Assembly: GCA_045600945.1 (NCBI GenBank)
Contig: JAZRYX010000006.1
Span: forward strand, 1 to 64,000
Direction: 5' to 3'
DNA: 64,000 nt
Origin: Darwinimomas sp045600945
Lineage (GTDB): Bacteria; Bacillota; Clostridia; Lachnospirales; Lachnospiraceae
The position numbers and the translations under genes were made by a program. The notes under the pieces were generated by a model. That model was given only the letters and a program-made list of their open reading frames with translations, was not told where the DNA came from and made no database searches. Position 1 is the first letter of the stretch; the number at the start of each line of letters is the position of its first letter. This document shows positions 24,431 to 32,108 of this stretch, in pieces.

Positions 24431-25551
24431 TATATAATGATTTCTGTGCGCAAAAGTTCCGTCTTCATACGGTCCGGAAGAACGGATGCATAACGCTCCA
24501 TGGTGATAGCGATATTCGCATGTCCGAGCAGGTCACGAAGCGTATCCATGCTGCCGCCCTGCTCGATAAAGCGGGTGGCAAAAGTATCACGCAGGGCATG
24601 AGCCGAAAAATGATCTATATGCTTCCCGTCGGCCTCTATACTATGCAGAACCGCCCTGATTGCTCCGTCGCCCATGTATGGCACGATTTGACGGTCAGTC
24701 TGCAAGGAACGGAAAATAGGCATTTTAGGTTTAACATACGCGATGCCGAAATGCTCCGAGATCTTGATTTTCTGGCTTGCAAGGATCTTGCGGGTATTTT
24801 CCGACAACGGGAGCTTGCGGGCTCCGTTTTTTGTTTTAGTGGACCCGACAGACCAAGTGGCAGCGGCAGACTTTGTCATGGTTTTATACACACGGATTTC
24901 TTGATTATCATAATCTATATCTTTCCAGAGCAGAGCACCGGCCTCACTTATACGCACACCCGTCAAGATCAGGAACGCAAGTAGCTCATAGTACCAATGG
25001 CTTCGAGCATACTCGAAGAAAAGAGCCTGCTCCTCAGAAGTGAGAGCACGGACGCTGTCCGGTTCCGGATCGATATACTCTTCAACAGGCTTATCCCGGT
25101 GTACTTTTTTTACGGCATCGCAGGGATTAAAAACAATGATTCGATCAGATACGGCATCCCGGAACATAGCCTTCAGAACACCGAGTCGAGTATTGATAGT
25201 ATTATCGCAGAGATTCGGGAGCATAGAAGCCTTTACACGGTCGATATCGCGGGAATCCACATCGACAAGACGCATGTCACCGATTATCGGCAAGATAGAC
25301 TTAAAAGAGACCTCGTGAGCATATTTAGTAGAGGCTTTTACATTAGTCCTCCTGCGGATCCATTCTTCATAATACTGGCGGACAGTAACCTTACCCGCCT
25401 CGATTTTCACACCGGAAGAAAGCAGCGCAATCTTAGCGCGTGACTTTTCTATACATTCTTTCTCAGTAAGACCTGAGACGCTATAACGTTTCCCATCATA
25501 AAAGAATCGGTATTCATATCCCTTACCTTTTTCGCGGAATCCTGGCTTCAT
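24430..25551 (-). CDS. int: Prophage tyrosine integrase
   Basis: A 373-residue tyrosine recombinase. It has an N-terminal AP2-like arm-binding start (GFREKGKGYEYRFFYDGKRY), a SAM-like core-binding domain (about 65-150) and a complete catalytic domain: R in TGVRISEAG, HALRDTFATR for the HxxR pair, LGHANI, and nucleophile Y in MERYASVL. ATG 25551 has AAAGGAGG four bases upstream and is preferred over the upstream in-frame ATG at 25566. It is transcribed toward the host OGG gene, as usual for an integrase beside attL. Confidence 0.95.
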   Translation of the reverse strand: MKPGFREKGKGYEYRFFYDGKRYSVSGLTEKECIEKSRAKIALLSSGVKIEAGKVTVRQYYEEWIRRRTNVKASTKYAHEVSFKSILPIIGDMRLVDVDSRDIDRVKASMLPNLCDNTINTRLGVLKAMFRDAVSDRIIVFNPCDAVKKVHRDKPVEEYIDPEPDSVRALTSEEQALFFEYARSHWYYELLAFLILTGVRISEAGALLWKDIDYDNQEIRVYKTMTKSAAATWSVGSTKTKNGARKLPLSENTRKILASQKIKISEHFGIAYVKPKMPIFRSLQTDRQIVPYMGDGAIRAVLHSIEADGKHIDHFSAHALRDTFATRFIEQGGSMDTLRDLLGHANIAITMERYASVLPDRMKTELLRTEIII

Positions 25552-25584
25552 AAAACCTCCTTTCATGCTGCAAAAAGGCAGCAG

Positions 25585-25761
25585 TTATTTATGACCATTC
25601 TTAATACGCTCAATCTCGGCAACAATCAGGCGTTCGCACCAGTCGGGGCACTTCCTGCGGTTACATTCCCAGTCCTCGATAGTTCGCTTCGGTATACCCA
25701 TGATATCGCTCATACTTTGCTGGGTAAGTCCGGCATCAAGTCTCGCTTCTCTTATCGTCAT
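25585..25761 (-). CDS. Small HTH DNA-binding protein
   Basis: A 58-residue protein with MTIREARLDAGLTQQSMSDI and GIPKRTIEDWECNRR, a phage-type helix-turn-helix. GGAGGAAG lies four bases upstream of ATG. It sits directly upstream of the integrase on the same strand and may regulate excision or integrase expression. Confidence 0.75.
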   Translation of the reverse strand: MTIREARLDAGLTQQSMSDIMGIPKRTIEDWECNRRKCPDWCERLIVAEIERIKNGHK

Positions 25762-25843
25762 GATTCTTCCTCCAATTTTTGTAGATGGTTCTGCCGATAT
25801 AACCGGCTGTGACTGCAATAATTGCTATAATAGCTAATTTCAT
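25736..25843 (-). CDS. Possible 35-residue membrane peptide
   Basis: Short frame MKLAIIAIIAVTAGYIGRTI followed by a basic tail; one membrane helix. It overlaps the start of the HTH gene, follows a TATAAT box, and has no clear ribosome binding site. Weakly supported; could be a leader peptide. Confidence 0.3.
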   Translation of the reverse strand: MKLAIIAIIAVTAGYIGRTIYKNWRKNHDDKRSET

Positions 25844-25918
25844 GTTGTTATACGATGAAGAATATATTATAATTTATTTCGGGAAGGGCAGGAGCCTTTC
25901 GACTCCCACCCTCGGCTG

Positions 25919-26038
25919 TTATTTCCAAAGTCTATCGACTATTAGGATTATCAGCCCTGTAAGAACTCCAACGATCAACTGAGCGGCCAACTCTTGAAAG
26001 TGAAGGGGTTCTTTTTTCTTGCCCTTTTTCTTCTTCAT
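25919..26038 (-). CDS. Small basic membrane peptide, operator-controlled
   Basis: A 39-residue peptide: a Lys-rich N-terminus (MKKKKGKKKEP) and a single hydrophobic helix (LIVGVLTGLIILIVDRLWK). AAAGGAGGAAAC precedes the ATG. The promoter carries a perfect operator palindrome. Small peptides of this design in lysogenic arms can be membrane toxins, superinfection-exclusion proteins or holin-like peptides. The function is not known. Confidence 0.6.
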   Translation of the reverse strand: MKKKKGKKKEPLHFQELAAQLIVGVLTGLIILIVDRLWK

Positions 26039-26066
26039 CGTTTCCTCCTTTCTTAACTCTGAATAC

Positions 26067-26095
26067 ATTATATCACGCAATGCGTGATAAGTCAA
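26067..26095 (-). promoter_or_regulatory. Promoter with a 19-bp palindromic operator in its spacer
   Basis: On minus: TTGACT (26090-26095), 17-base spacer, TATAAT (26067-26072). TATCACGCA-A-TGCGTGATA (26071-26089) is a perfect palindrome that fills the spacer, so a bound repressor would shut the promoter. It drives the small membrane peptide gene. Confidence 0.75.
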
Positions 26096-26130
26096 GAGAA
26101 AACGCAAAAGTTTTTATAAATATTTTCAAC

Positions 26131-26158
26131 AAAAAAGACATCCCATATTGAGATGTCT
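26131..26158 (-). terminator. Terminator of the NYN gene (minus strand)
   Basis: On minus: AGACATC stem with GATGTCT (26136-26158) followed by six T (complement of 26131-26136). Confidence 0.75.
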
Positions 26159-26165
26159 GGAAAAT

Positions 26166-26861
26166 TTATTCTAACGAATCTTGAACACTCTGCACTTTAA
26201 TATGTGGTGTTCTTATTCCATCAATATGCTCATAGAGGTCGGTTTTGATTGGTGAACGCATAGGATCAAGAATAAAATCTATGCCTTCTCTTCGGGCCTG
26301 CTTTGATGCTGGAACAAAATCACTATCTCCGGATATTAGTATAATTTGGTTAACCTGTTTTTTGAATGCGAGAGCGGAAATATCAACTCCGACCATCATG
26401 TCAACACCTTTTTGCTCAATATGGAGATCCATATCAGACAATGTAACATTATCCAACGACAGTGAACCGTTCAAAAGCTTTTTGGTTGCATCTTTATTAA
26501 ATTGATAATAAAGTTGAGAATCATTCACAGAACCAAGCCTTAATGCAAATTTTCTGCGGTGTTTTAATTCCTGAAGAAAATCATTCATCCAATCGTGTTC
26601 CGGAGATTTGGCCAGGTTAATTGTAGTCCTTGTAATTGGATCGTGAACATTTTGTTCACTGGGAGGACAATCATAATAAAAGATGCGGTATAAATATCTG
26701 TTTTCATAATTGTCCTTCAAATGCTTGTAACAATAATCAACCAATTCATCGGCTCTTTCCTTAGGACTTTTGTCACCAAAAAGGGAACGGGCCCTTTTTC
26801 GATAAAATCCACCATCAACAAGAATGGCGGTTCGAATATCATGTTTTAGAATATCATTCAT
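26166..26861 (-). CDS. NYN/PIN-like nuclease-domain protein
   Basis: A 231-residue NYN-domain protein, a PIN-like RNase fold. Conserved acidic sites are visible: ILVDGGFYRKR (about 13-23), QKGVDMMVGVDI (about 152-163) and ILISGDSDFVPA (about 175-186). NYN proteins are thought to cleave RNA, and several act in phage defence or toxin roles. It lies in the lysogenic arm on the repressor side, has its own promoter with tandem repeats, and a short structured RNA is made just upstream on the same strand. It looks like a moron-type accessory gene. Confidence 0.85.
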   Translation of the reverse strand: MNDILKHDIRTAILVDGGFYRKRARSLFGDKSPKERADELVDYCYKHLKDNYENRYLYRIFYYDCPPSEQNVHDPITRTTINLAKSPEHDWMNDFLQELKHRRKFALRLGSVNDSQLYYQFNKDATKKLLNGSLSLDNVTLSDMDLHIEQKGVDMMVGVDISALAFKKQVNQIILISGDSDFVPASKQARREGIDFILDPMRSPIKTDLYEHIDGIRTPHIKVQSVQDSLE

Positions 26862-26965
26862 ATTTGCTCCTTAACGAAAATACCCATAGCCTCGTCTGCT
26901 TCCCTATTGTGGAAGAACTACTACTATGGATACACTCTCATTATCGCAACTTTCGTTGCGAATAT

Positions 26966-27030
26966 AGAATACCACAAATAGTTGAGGTCGTCAATACCAC
27001 CAAGTACCATCAAGTACCATCAAGTACCAA
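26966..27030 (-). promoter_or_regulatory. NYN-gene promoter with three 10-bp tandem repeats upstream
   Basis: On minus: TTGACG (26989-26994), 17-base spacer, TATTCT (26966-26971). Three head-to-tail 10-mers reading TACTTGATGG/TACTTGGTGG on minus cover 27001-27030, with a partial unit running into the -35 box. One-turn spacing beside the -35 suggests a cooperative activator or repressor site. A hairpin TCGCAAC/GTTGCGA (26943-26960) lies near the transcript start. Confidence 0.65.
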
Positions 27031-27113
27031 TAAAGACCATTAACTAACAAAGAAATCAGACATCTCAATATTCTATTATCAAAGTACAATGCTGCAAAAA
27101 GGCAGCGGAAAAT

Positions 27114-27206
27114 CAAAAAAAAGACTTGGGCTCGCCGCTTCTCCTATATTGAGAGGGTTACTGCCAAGTCACTATTAACTCGCTTCGGTAGTAGATTTCT
27201 ACCTGC
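27114..27206 (-). ncRNA. Candidate prophage-encoded structured small RNA
   Basis: On minus, TTGACA (27236-27241), 17-base spacer and TATATT (27213-27218) form a near-ideal promoter. The transcript would start near 27206. It contains a GGTAG/CTACC hairpin near the 5' end, two similar segments (GAAGCGAG and GAAGCGGCGAG), and ends with a stem GACTTGG/CCAAGTC (27123-27170) followed by eight T. No open frame of note exists. It lies 0.25 kb upstream of the NYN gene on the same strand. I do not recognise the family. Confidence 0.6.
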
Positions 27207-27346
27207 ACCCTTAATATAGTCTCAAAAATATTGAATGTCAATGATTCACATCAAATTGTCATAAAAAATTCACAAATAACCTACTACATATAGGCATACT
27301 TTCAAAAGCTTTTATGCAGTTTAACCAAAACCGTCCGCAAGGTAAA

Positions 27347-27706
27347 TCACATTGCCTTTTCTTTCATATCTTTTTTATACTTCTCATCCAAAAGAAGAGC
27401 ATCGATAAAACCGTCAACCTTAGCTTTGTCAATATCGTCGAGTTCAGAATACCCGGCAGGGCAAAGCAGAGTATCTTCTCTTGTTTTGCAAAATTCATTC
27501 AACTCGAAATCCGTAGAAGCCAATGCGTTTATATCAACACCAAAAAGATCCGAAAGCTTCCGCAGGACAAGAATTGATGGTTCAGCAACTCCGGTTTCCC
27601 ATTTTTGTATAGTCGTAAAAGACTTATATCCGAGATAATCCGCAAGAGCATCCTGACTCATTTTGTTTTTTCTTCTCAAATAACGAATATTTTTAGATAA
27701 ACACAT
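27347..27706 (-). CDS. CI-like phage repressor (XRE family)
   Basis: A 119-residue protein. Residues 5-60 form an XRE helix-turn-helix (LRRKNKMSQDALADYLGYKS, TIQKWETGVAEPSI). The C-terminal half (YSELDDIDKAKVDGFIDALL) looks like a short oligomerisation segment without a LexA-type peptidase, so induction would not be by self-cleavage. It is divergent from the Cro-like gene and shares operators. AGGAGG precedes the ATG. Confidence 0.85.
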   Translation of the reverse strand: MCLSKNIRYLRRKNKMSQDALADYLGYKSFTTIQKWETGVAEPSILVLRKLSDLFGVDINALASTDFELNEFCKTREDTLLCPAGYSELDDIDKAKVDGFIDALLLDEKYKKDMKEKAM

Positions 27707-27735
27707 AGAATAATCCTCCTACGATAAGTGAAAAA

Positions 27736-27843
27736 AGAATAGCACATTACTGAACAATTTTCAAGTAAACACGAAAAAAGATAAAAAAAATTAGAAAAAT
27801 ATTCAAGTTCGGTATTGACACTTGAATATTTTTCAAGTATTAT
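27736..27843. promoter_or_regulatory. CI/Cro divergent promoters and operators
   Basis: Rightward: TTGACA (27815-27820), 17-base spacer, TATTAT (27838-27843), with operator ACTTGAA...TTCAAGT (27820-27838) covering the spacer. Leftward: TTGAAA (complement of 27759-27764), 17-base spacer, TATTCT (complement of 27736-27741), with half-site TTCAAGT at 27760-27766 on the -35. A further half-site lies at 27802-27808. This is a classic lysis-lysogeny switch with a clear consensus, ACTTGAA. Confidence 0.85.
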
Positions 27844-27866
27844 AAGCAGGACAGGAGGTGGATATT

Positions 27867-28067
27867 ATGCAATATTCAGTGAAAGAATTAAGGGCAAGAA
27901 AAAACAAAACTCAGGAAGAAGTCGCTTCAGACATCGGAATATCGGTCCAAACATACAATGCATGGGAGAAGGACATAAGCAATGTTGCGGTAAGCAAAGT
28001 CACTGCATTAGCTCATTATTTCGGAGTCGAGATAGGCGATATTTTTTTACCATCATACTTGAAATAA
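27867..28067 (+). CDS. Cro-like XRE-family regulator
   Basis: A 66-residue single-domain XRE protein (SVKELRARKNKTQEEVASDI, SVQTYNAWEKDI). It is the first gene of the rightward early transcript. ATG 27867 is preferred, nine bases after AGGAGG; GTG at 27858 is in frame. It should bind the ACTTGAA operators and repress the CI promoter. Confidence 0.85.
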   Translation: MQYSVKELRARKNKTQEEVASDIGISVQTYNAWEKDISNVAVSKVTALAHYFGVEIGDIFLPSYLK

Positions 28068-28075
28068 TTTCAAGT
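28057..28075. promoter_or_regulatory. Additional CI/Cro-type operator behind the Cro-like gene
   Basis: ACTTGAAAT and ATTTCAAGT form a perfect 9-bp-arm palindrome with one central base, overlapping the stop codon of the Cro-like gene. It matches the switch-region consensus and could control read-through or a promoter for the early genes. Confidence 0.65.
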
Positions 28076-28113
28076 ATTAGGGAAGCTTATCTGAGGACAA
28101 GAGGAGACGAGGT

Positions 28114-28296
28114 ATGGACATGACAAAAAGATACCTGAAGGCTGCAGAGGCAGCGGAATACATGAACGTCTGCATCAATACCGCGAGAAAGTACGCGGCG
28201 GAATGGGGCGCGATGTCAAAAATCGGAAGGATTAACCGATACGACAAAAAGGTCATAGATGCAAAGATGGGAAGAGCAGAGGAGGCGACAGTATGA
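28114..28296 (+). CDS. Small HTH/excisionase-like protein
   Basis: A 60-residue protein (KAAEAAEYMNVCINTARKYA, then MSKIGRINRYDKKVID), the winged-helix layout of phage excisionase-type DNA-binding domains. Its stop overlaps the next start (ATGA). Could be Xis or an early regulator. Confidence 0.65.
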   Translation: MDMTKRYLKAAEAAEYMNVCINTARKYAAEWGAMSKIGRINRYDKKVIDAKMGRAEEATV

Positions 28297-28937
28297 ACGA
28301 AACACTTATAGAACTGAGAAGAAGCCGCGGAAGAAAATCCGCAGCAAAGAGAAGAAGTCGGGAAGCATTAGAATGCGCGGGCGTATTCGTACTGAGCTTC
28401 TGCATGGTCCTGGCAATACTTATGTTTTTCGCAGCAATATGGCTGACGGACCCGGCATACGGAGCGACACCGGAATATTTATATTCGACTCCGCAACTTC
28501 AGATGATCCGAACCATTGAGTTCAGAGAGCTTGAGCAGATTGTCTATCTCGAAAGCAACACAGAAGAACCGGACGGGCAGATGGCGGTGATAGAGGTCGT
28601 ATTCAATCGGGTAGAAGATCCGGCATTCCCGGAGACGATTCACGGCGTAATATCACAGCCGGGACAGTTCAGCACGTGGAAAATCAGGAACAAAGCCAAA
28701 AGCACGCAGGAGCAGACAGATTACATCATATCAGTGATGGATGAAGAAACGAGTGTGATGCAGCCATACATCGACGAAGGCAAGGAAAAGGGCGAAGTGA
28801 ACGACGACGTATGCTCGAAAGATTACATATACTTCTGCACGCCGGAATCATACAAAAAGACAGGGCACAAATACATGAACAACGCGATCCGCATCGGCGG
28901 GCACGTATTTGGAACGAAAAAGGAGACGAAAGAATGA
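28293..28937 (+). CDS. SleB-type cell wall hydrolase
   Basis: A 214-residue protein with an N-terminal membrane anchor (ECAGVFVLSFCMVLAILMFF) and a SleB/cell-wall-hydrolase-2 domain. The likely catalytic Glu is in IVYLESNTEEPDGQMAV (about 88-104), followed by EVVFNRVEDPAFP and QFSTW. Family members cleave peptidoglycan glycan strands, notably in spore cortex. Finding it in the early region rather than next to the lysin is unusual; it may act at entry, or modify the host wall during lysogeny. Confidence 0.8.
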   Translation: MNETLIELRRSRGRKSAAKRRSREALECAGVFVLSFCMVLAILMFFAAIWLTDPAYGATPEYLYSTPQLQMIRTIEFRELEQIVYLESNTEEPDGQMAVIEVVFNRVEDPAFPETIHGVISQPGQFSTWKIRNKAKSTQEQTDYIISVMDEETSVMQPYIDEGKEKGEVNDDVCSKDYIYFCTPESYKKTGHKYMNNAIRIGGHVFGTKKETKE

Positions 28938-29113
28938 AGTTAGATCCGGTATGGGATAGTCACGCAGAGAGCATGAGCATAGGAATCTATGACGAATATT
29001 ACAGATTGCACGGAGTATGCACAGTATTACGCGCAGGAAAAGTGGCTGGCTATTACAAAGAAAAAGGGCCGTCATTCAGACGGCCAAAAAACGAAATCAA
29101 ATCCATAAGTTAG
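28934..29113 (+). CDS. Small phage protein of unknown function
   Basis: A 59-residue product whose ATG overlaps the stop of the hydrolase gene (ATGA). It ends with a basic stretch. A hairpin GGCCGTC/GACGGCC lies inside its 3' end (about 29068-29086) and is followed by A rather than T on this strand. I do not recognise it. Confidence 0.55.
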   Translation: MKLDPVWDSHAESMSIGIYDEYYRLHGVCTVLRAGKVAGYYKEKGPSFRRPKNEIKSIS

Positions 29114-29213
29114 TATATCACTTCTGACTTTTGAACGCAACAGAAAACGCATTCGCTTTGAGTATTTAAGCGGATTTTAGGGCTCGATTAAGCAATTAAA
29201 GTTAGGAGCAGAT

Positions 29214-30011
29214 ATGTACAGGAGACAAACATACGACATGGGCCGATATAGAGAGGTCCATCACTACTACCCGGGCAATTACGGAGCACCCGGACGACCC
29301 AGGGCGCGGAGACGGAATCCGACACCGGAAGAGGTCGAGCAGGCAAACACGAGAAACAGAGCAAGGGCTCTGAGAAGACTGATACTTGCAAACTTCAGTC
29401 CGGGGGACTGGCATGTGGTATTGAATTACCGTCCGGAAGTAAGACCGGAGACGCATAAGGAAGCAGAGAAACAGCTAATCGCATTCATCAACGCAATGCG
29501 CCGGCAGTACAAAAAAGCAGGAATCCCGTTCAAGTGGATAAAAATGACAGAACGCGGGAAGCGCGGGAAGATCCTGCATCACCACATGATCATCCAGGAC
29601 ATACCGGAAATGAATACGGCAGCAATGGTCAAAAAGCTCTGGAAGTATGGAAACTGCTATTTCACAGATTTATACGAAGACGGAGAGTATGAGAAGCTGG
29701 CCGAATACATAGTCAAGAAAGAGACGAAAGACGCAGACGGATGGTGCAATTACTCGGGATCTCGGAACCTTATCCGTCCGGAGCCGAAAACAGAGCGGAT
29801 GCTCCGGAGAAATTGGCCGGCAGAACCGAAACCACCAAAAGGATGGGAAGTAATAAAAGACAGCATCAGAAACGGAGTGAACCCGATTACCGAATATCCA
29901 TATCAATATTACCTGTTGAGGAGGAAGGAGGAAAATGGAAGTCACAATATACATCGAAACAGACATAAAGGACCCGAGAAAAGGGCCGGGACGATTCGGA
30001 TACGTGATTGA
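29214..30011 (+). CDS. HUH-endonuclease Rep-like protein (REP/G2P type)
   Basis: A 265-residue protein resembling rolling-circle replication initiators. The HUH motif is ILHHHMIIQDIP (about 121-132), and a Tyr in EKLAEYIVKKE (about 160-170) is the likely nucleophile. The N-terminal 50 residues are very basic. HUH enzymes nick DNA and attach to its 5' end. Such proteins are common in plasmids and in some Firmicutes prophages where they may start replication. AGGAG lies upstream of ATG. Confidence 0.8.
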   Translation: MYRRQTYDMGRYREVHHYYPGNYGAPGRPRARRRNPTPEEVEQANTRNRARALRRLILANFSPGDWHVVLNYRPEVRPETHKEAEKQLIAFINAMRRQYKKAGIPFKWIKMTERGKRGKILHHHMIIQDIPEMNTAAMVKKLWKYGNCYFTDLYEDGEYEKLAEYIVKKETKDADGWCNYSGSRNLIRPEPKTERMLRRNWPAEPKPPKGWEVIKDSIRNGVNPITEYPYQYYLLRRKEENGSHNIHRNRHKGPEKRAGTIRIRD

Positions 30012-30360
30012 GTTCGTGAAGGACGGAAAACCGCTCACACGGGAAGGATTCGGGAAGATGCAGGATGCAACAGAGACAAAGCTGACGCTGACTGCGCTTG
30101 CGGAGGCGATAGGAAGACTGACGAAACCCTGCATCATAAAGATACAGACAGAGTGCAGCGCACTGAAGGTCGGAATCAATAAAGGCTGGGTATTTGAATG
30201 GCAGCGAGCCGGATGGAAGACAAAGCGCGGATCCGACGTAAAGAACGCGGACCTATGGCAGGCGGTATTCGAGAAGGCTTCGATACACGCCCTAAGCATA
30301 TCCGATCAGGTGAATGCTTACAAAACATGGCTGGCAGCGGAGATCACAAAGCATGAGTAA
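29935..30360 (+). CDS. RNase H-like fold protein
   Basis: A 141-residue protein overlapping the Rep gene by 77 bases. It starts TIYIETDIKDPRKGPGRFGY and continues ETKLTLTALAEAIGRL and IQTECSALKVGI, the RNase H beta-strand/helix order with acidic residues at the D/E/D positions. It could remove RNA primers during phage replication. Start ATG with GGAGGAA upstream. Confidence 0.7.
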   Translation: MEVTIYIETDIKDPRKGPGRFGYVIEFVKDGKPLTREGFGKMQDATETKLTLTALAEAIGRLTKPCIIKIQTECSALKVGINKGWVFEWQRAGWKTKRGSDVKNADLWQAVFEKASIHALSISDQVNAYKTWLAAEITKHE

Positions 30361-30661
30361 GTCAATCATTCCGGGAGGAGAAGACCGCAGGTGCTGGATA
30401 TGTGACCGGATGGGATACGAGACCACCAGAGGACTGCATAAGCACCATATTATATACGGCAGAGGCCGAAGAGAGTTATCAGAACACTGGGGGCTTCACG
30501 TGAAACTTTGCTATATGCACCACGAGGACTCAAAATACGGAGTTCATTCTGCAAATACTCAATGGAATGAGATTTTGAAGCAGACGGCGCAGCGCGAATT
30601 CGAGCGACAAAAAGGAAACAGAGAAGATTTTATCAGGATATTCGGAAAATCATATTTATAA
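30353..30661 (+). CDS. Phage zinc-finger HNH-like protein
   Basis: A 102-residue protein with RCWICDRMG near the start and LHKHHIIYGRGRRELSE followed by LCYMHHEDSKYGVH, the Cys/His layout of phage HNH-type proteins. It may be a nuclease or a structural zinc protein. Starts four bases inside the previous gene's tail (ATGAGTAA). Confidence 0.65.
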   Translation: MSKSIIPGGEDRRCWICDRMGYETTRGLHKHHIIYGRGRRELSEHWGLHVKLCYMHHEDSKYGVHSANTQWNEILKQTAQREFERQKGNREDFIRIFGKSYL

Positions 30662-30680
30662 AAGCAAAAGGAGACGAAGT

Positions 30681-32108
30681 ATGGAAAACATTCAGATGAT
30701 CCCGGTCGGACAACTGCATCCGCATCCGGACAACCCGAGGAAAAGCCTCGGAGACCTTACGGAACTGACCGCATCGATTAAGGCAAACGGCATATTCCAG
30801 AATTTGACGGTAGTAAAAGAAGGATACGAAAGTTACATAGTCATTATCGGGCACAGGAGGCTGGCGGCGGCCAAGGCAGCGGGACTGACAGAATTGCCGT
30901 GTGCAATCGTCGAGATGAGCAAACAGGAACAGTTCAAAACAATGATGGTCGAGAACATGCAGCGAGCAGACCTCACGCCGATAGAACAGGCAGACGGAAT
31001 GCAGATGATGCTTGATTTAGGATACTCAAAAGAACAGATCAGCGAAGAAACCGGATTCTCACGCACTACGATTACTCACCGACTGAAGATGAGAGAACTG
31101 AACCGAAAGAAGCTGCAGGCTGCAGAAGTAAGAGGCGGCACGATTTCCGACTACATCATGCTTGAGAAGATAAAGGACCCCAAGCGAAGGAATGAAGTCC
31201 TTGAATATATCGGGACAGTAAACTTCCGGAACGAACTCGAATACGCAATAGATGAAGAGCGCAGGGAAGCAGAAAGAGATAGGATAGTTGAGATAGTTAA
31301 GGGCTTTGCAAAAGAAGTCAAAACCCAAAATTCATGGGTTACACCGAAGGGATATACGTGCGAGAAAGGATATTGGCTCAACGATAACAGACAAAAGATT
31401 GAAATCCCAAAAGATGGCAAGGACAGAGTATATACAGTATCGGATATGTACGTCAAGGTGTACACCAAAGAAGAGATAACGAAAAAAACGAACGCAGAGG
31501 TCGAAAAAGAGAGAATCAAAAAAAACTATGAAGCATGGGTAAAACAGACCAAAAAGCAGCTTGACGAGATATCAGATAGGCACAAGAGGCTCAGAATGGA
31601 ATTTATCCGGGACTTCTCAGCATTCGGGCCAAACATCAAAAAGATACATGAGTTCGCCGCAATAGTGCTGATCAATCCGGAAAGCCGCTACGGACCAAGT
31701 GCCAATAAAGATATAGTCGAGGATTTATGCGGACTTGAGAAGAGAAAAGATAAATATTTTCAGCTCAAATACAAAGACTGCAAGAATTATGCAGGAGAAA
31801 ATCCGGACAAGGCGATGCTTATAGGCCTCTGCGCCACAGTTGAAGACACCTACAATTTTGAATATTACTACAAAAATTACAAGGCACCGACAGTCCGGAT
31901 CTGTAACGAATACACAGTATATACAATCGGATTCAATGAAAATCAATACAGAGACGCTTACATGGGTTTCCTGCAGAGTATCGGTTATGAAATGTCACAG
32001 GAAGAAAAGAGAATGAATTCCGGAGAACTTATCAGAGACCTGCTCGCAACAGCTCCCGCGACAAGCCTCAAAGAAGAGAAGAAGGGGAAAAGCCATGGAG
32101 AAAAGTAA
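30681..32108 (+). CDS. ParB-domain phage protein
   Basis: A 475-residue protein with a full N-terminal ParB/Spo0J nuclease-CTPase domain: LHPHPDNPRKSLGDL (about 11-25), IIGHRRLAAAKAAGL (about 55-69) and VENMQRADLTPIEQADGMQ (about 92-110), then a ParB helix-turn-helix (YSKEQISEETGFSRTTITHR). The remaining 280 residues are unfamiliar. It may segregate or regulate phage DNA. There is no ParA gene nearby, so classical partition is doubtful. Confidence 0.8.
   Translation: MENIQMIPVGQLHPHPDNPRKSLGDLTELTASIKANGIFQNLTVVKEGYESYIVIIGHRRLAAAKAAGLTELPCAIVEMSKQEQFKTMMVENMQRADLTPIEQADGMQMMLDLGYSKEQISEETGFSRTTITHRLKMRELNRKKLQAAEVRGGTISDYIMLEKIKDPKRRNEVLEYIGTVNFRNELEYAIDEERREAERDRIVEIVKGFAKEVKTQNSWVTPKGYTCEKGYWLNDNRQKIEIPKDGKDRVYTVSDMYVKVYTKEEITKKTNAEVEKERIKKNYEAWVKQTKKQLDEISDRHKRLRMEFIRDFSAFGPNIKKIHEFAAIVLINPESRYGPSANKDIVEDLCGLEKRKDKYFQLKYKDCKNYAGENPDKAMLIGLCATVEDTYNFEYYYKNYKAPTVRICNEYTVYTIGFNENQYRDAYMGFLQSIGYEMSQEEKRMNSGELIRDLLATAPATSLKEEKKGKSHGEK

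Noticed and set aside
24370..24984. 204-codon plus-strand frame opposite the integrase
   Set aside because: Antisense to the catalytic domain of a clear tyrosine recombinase; no homology recognised.
26997..27042. Three tandem 10-mers as a small CRISPR array
   Set aside because: Units are adjacent with no spacers and overlap a promoter; they fit a protein-binding site better.
27123..27206. GTAG...CTAC hairpin as a Cas12a-type CRISPR repeat
   Set aside because: The stem orientation differs from the Cas12a repeat, there is only one unit, and no spacers or cas genes exist.
29670..30299. Long minus-strand frame opposite the Rep and RNase H-like genes
   Set aside because: It is the shadow of well-supported plus-strand genes, without a ribosome binding site or recognisable product.
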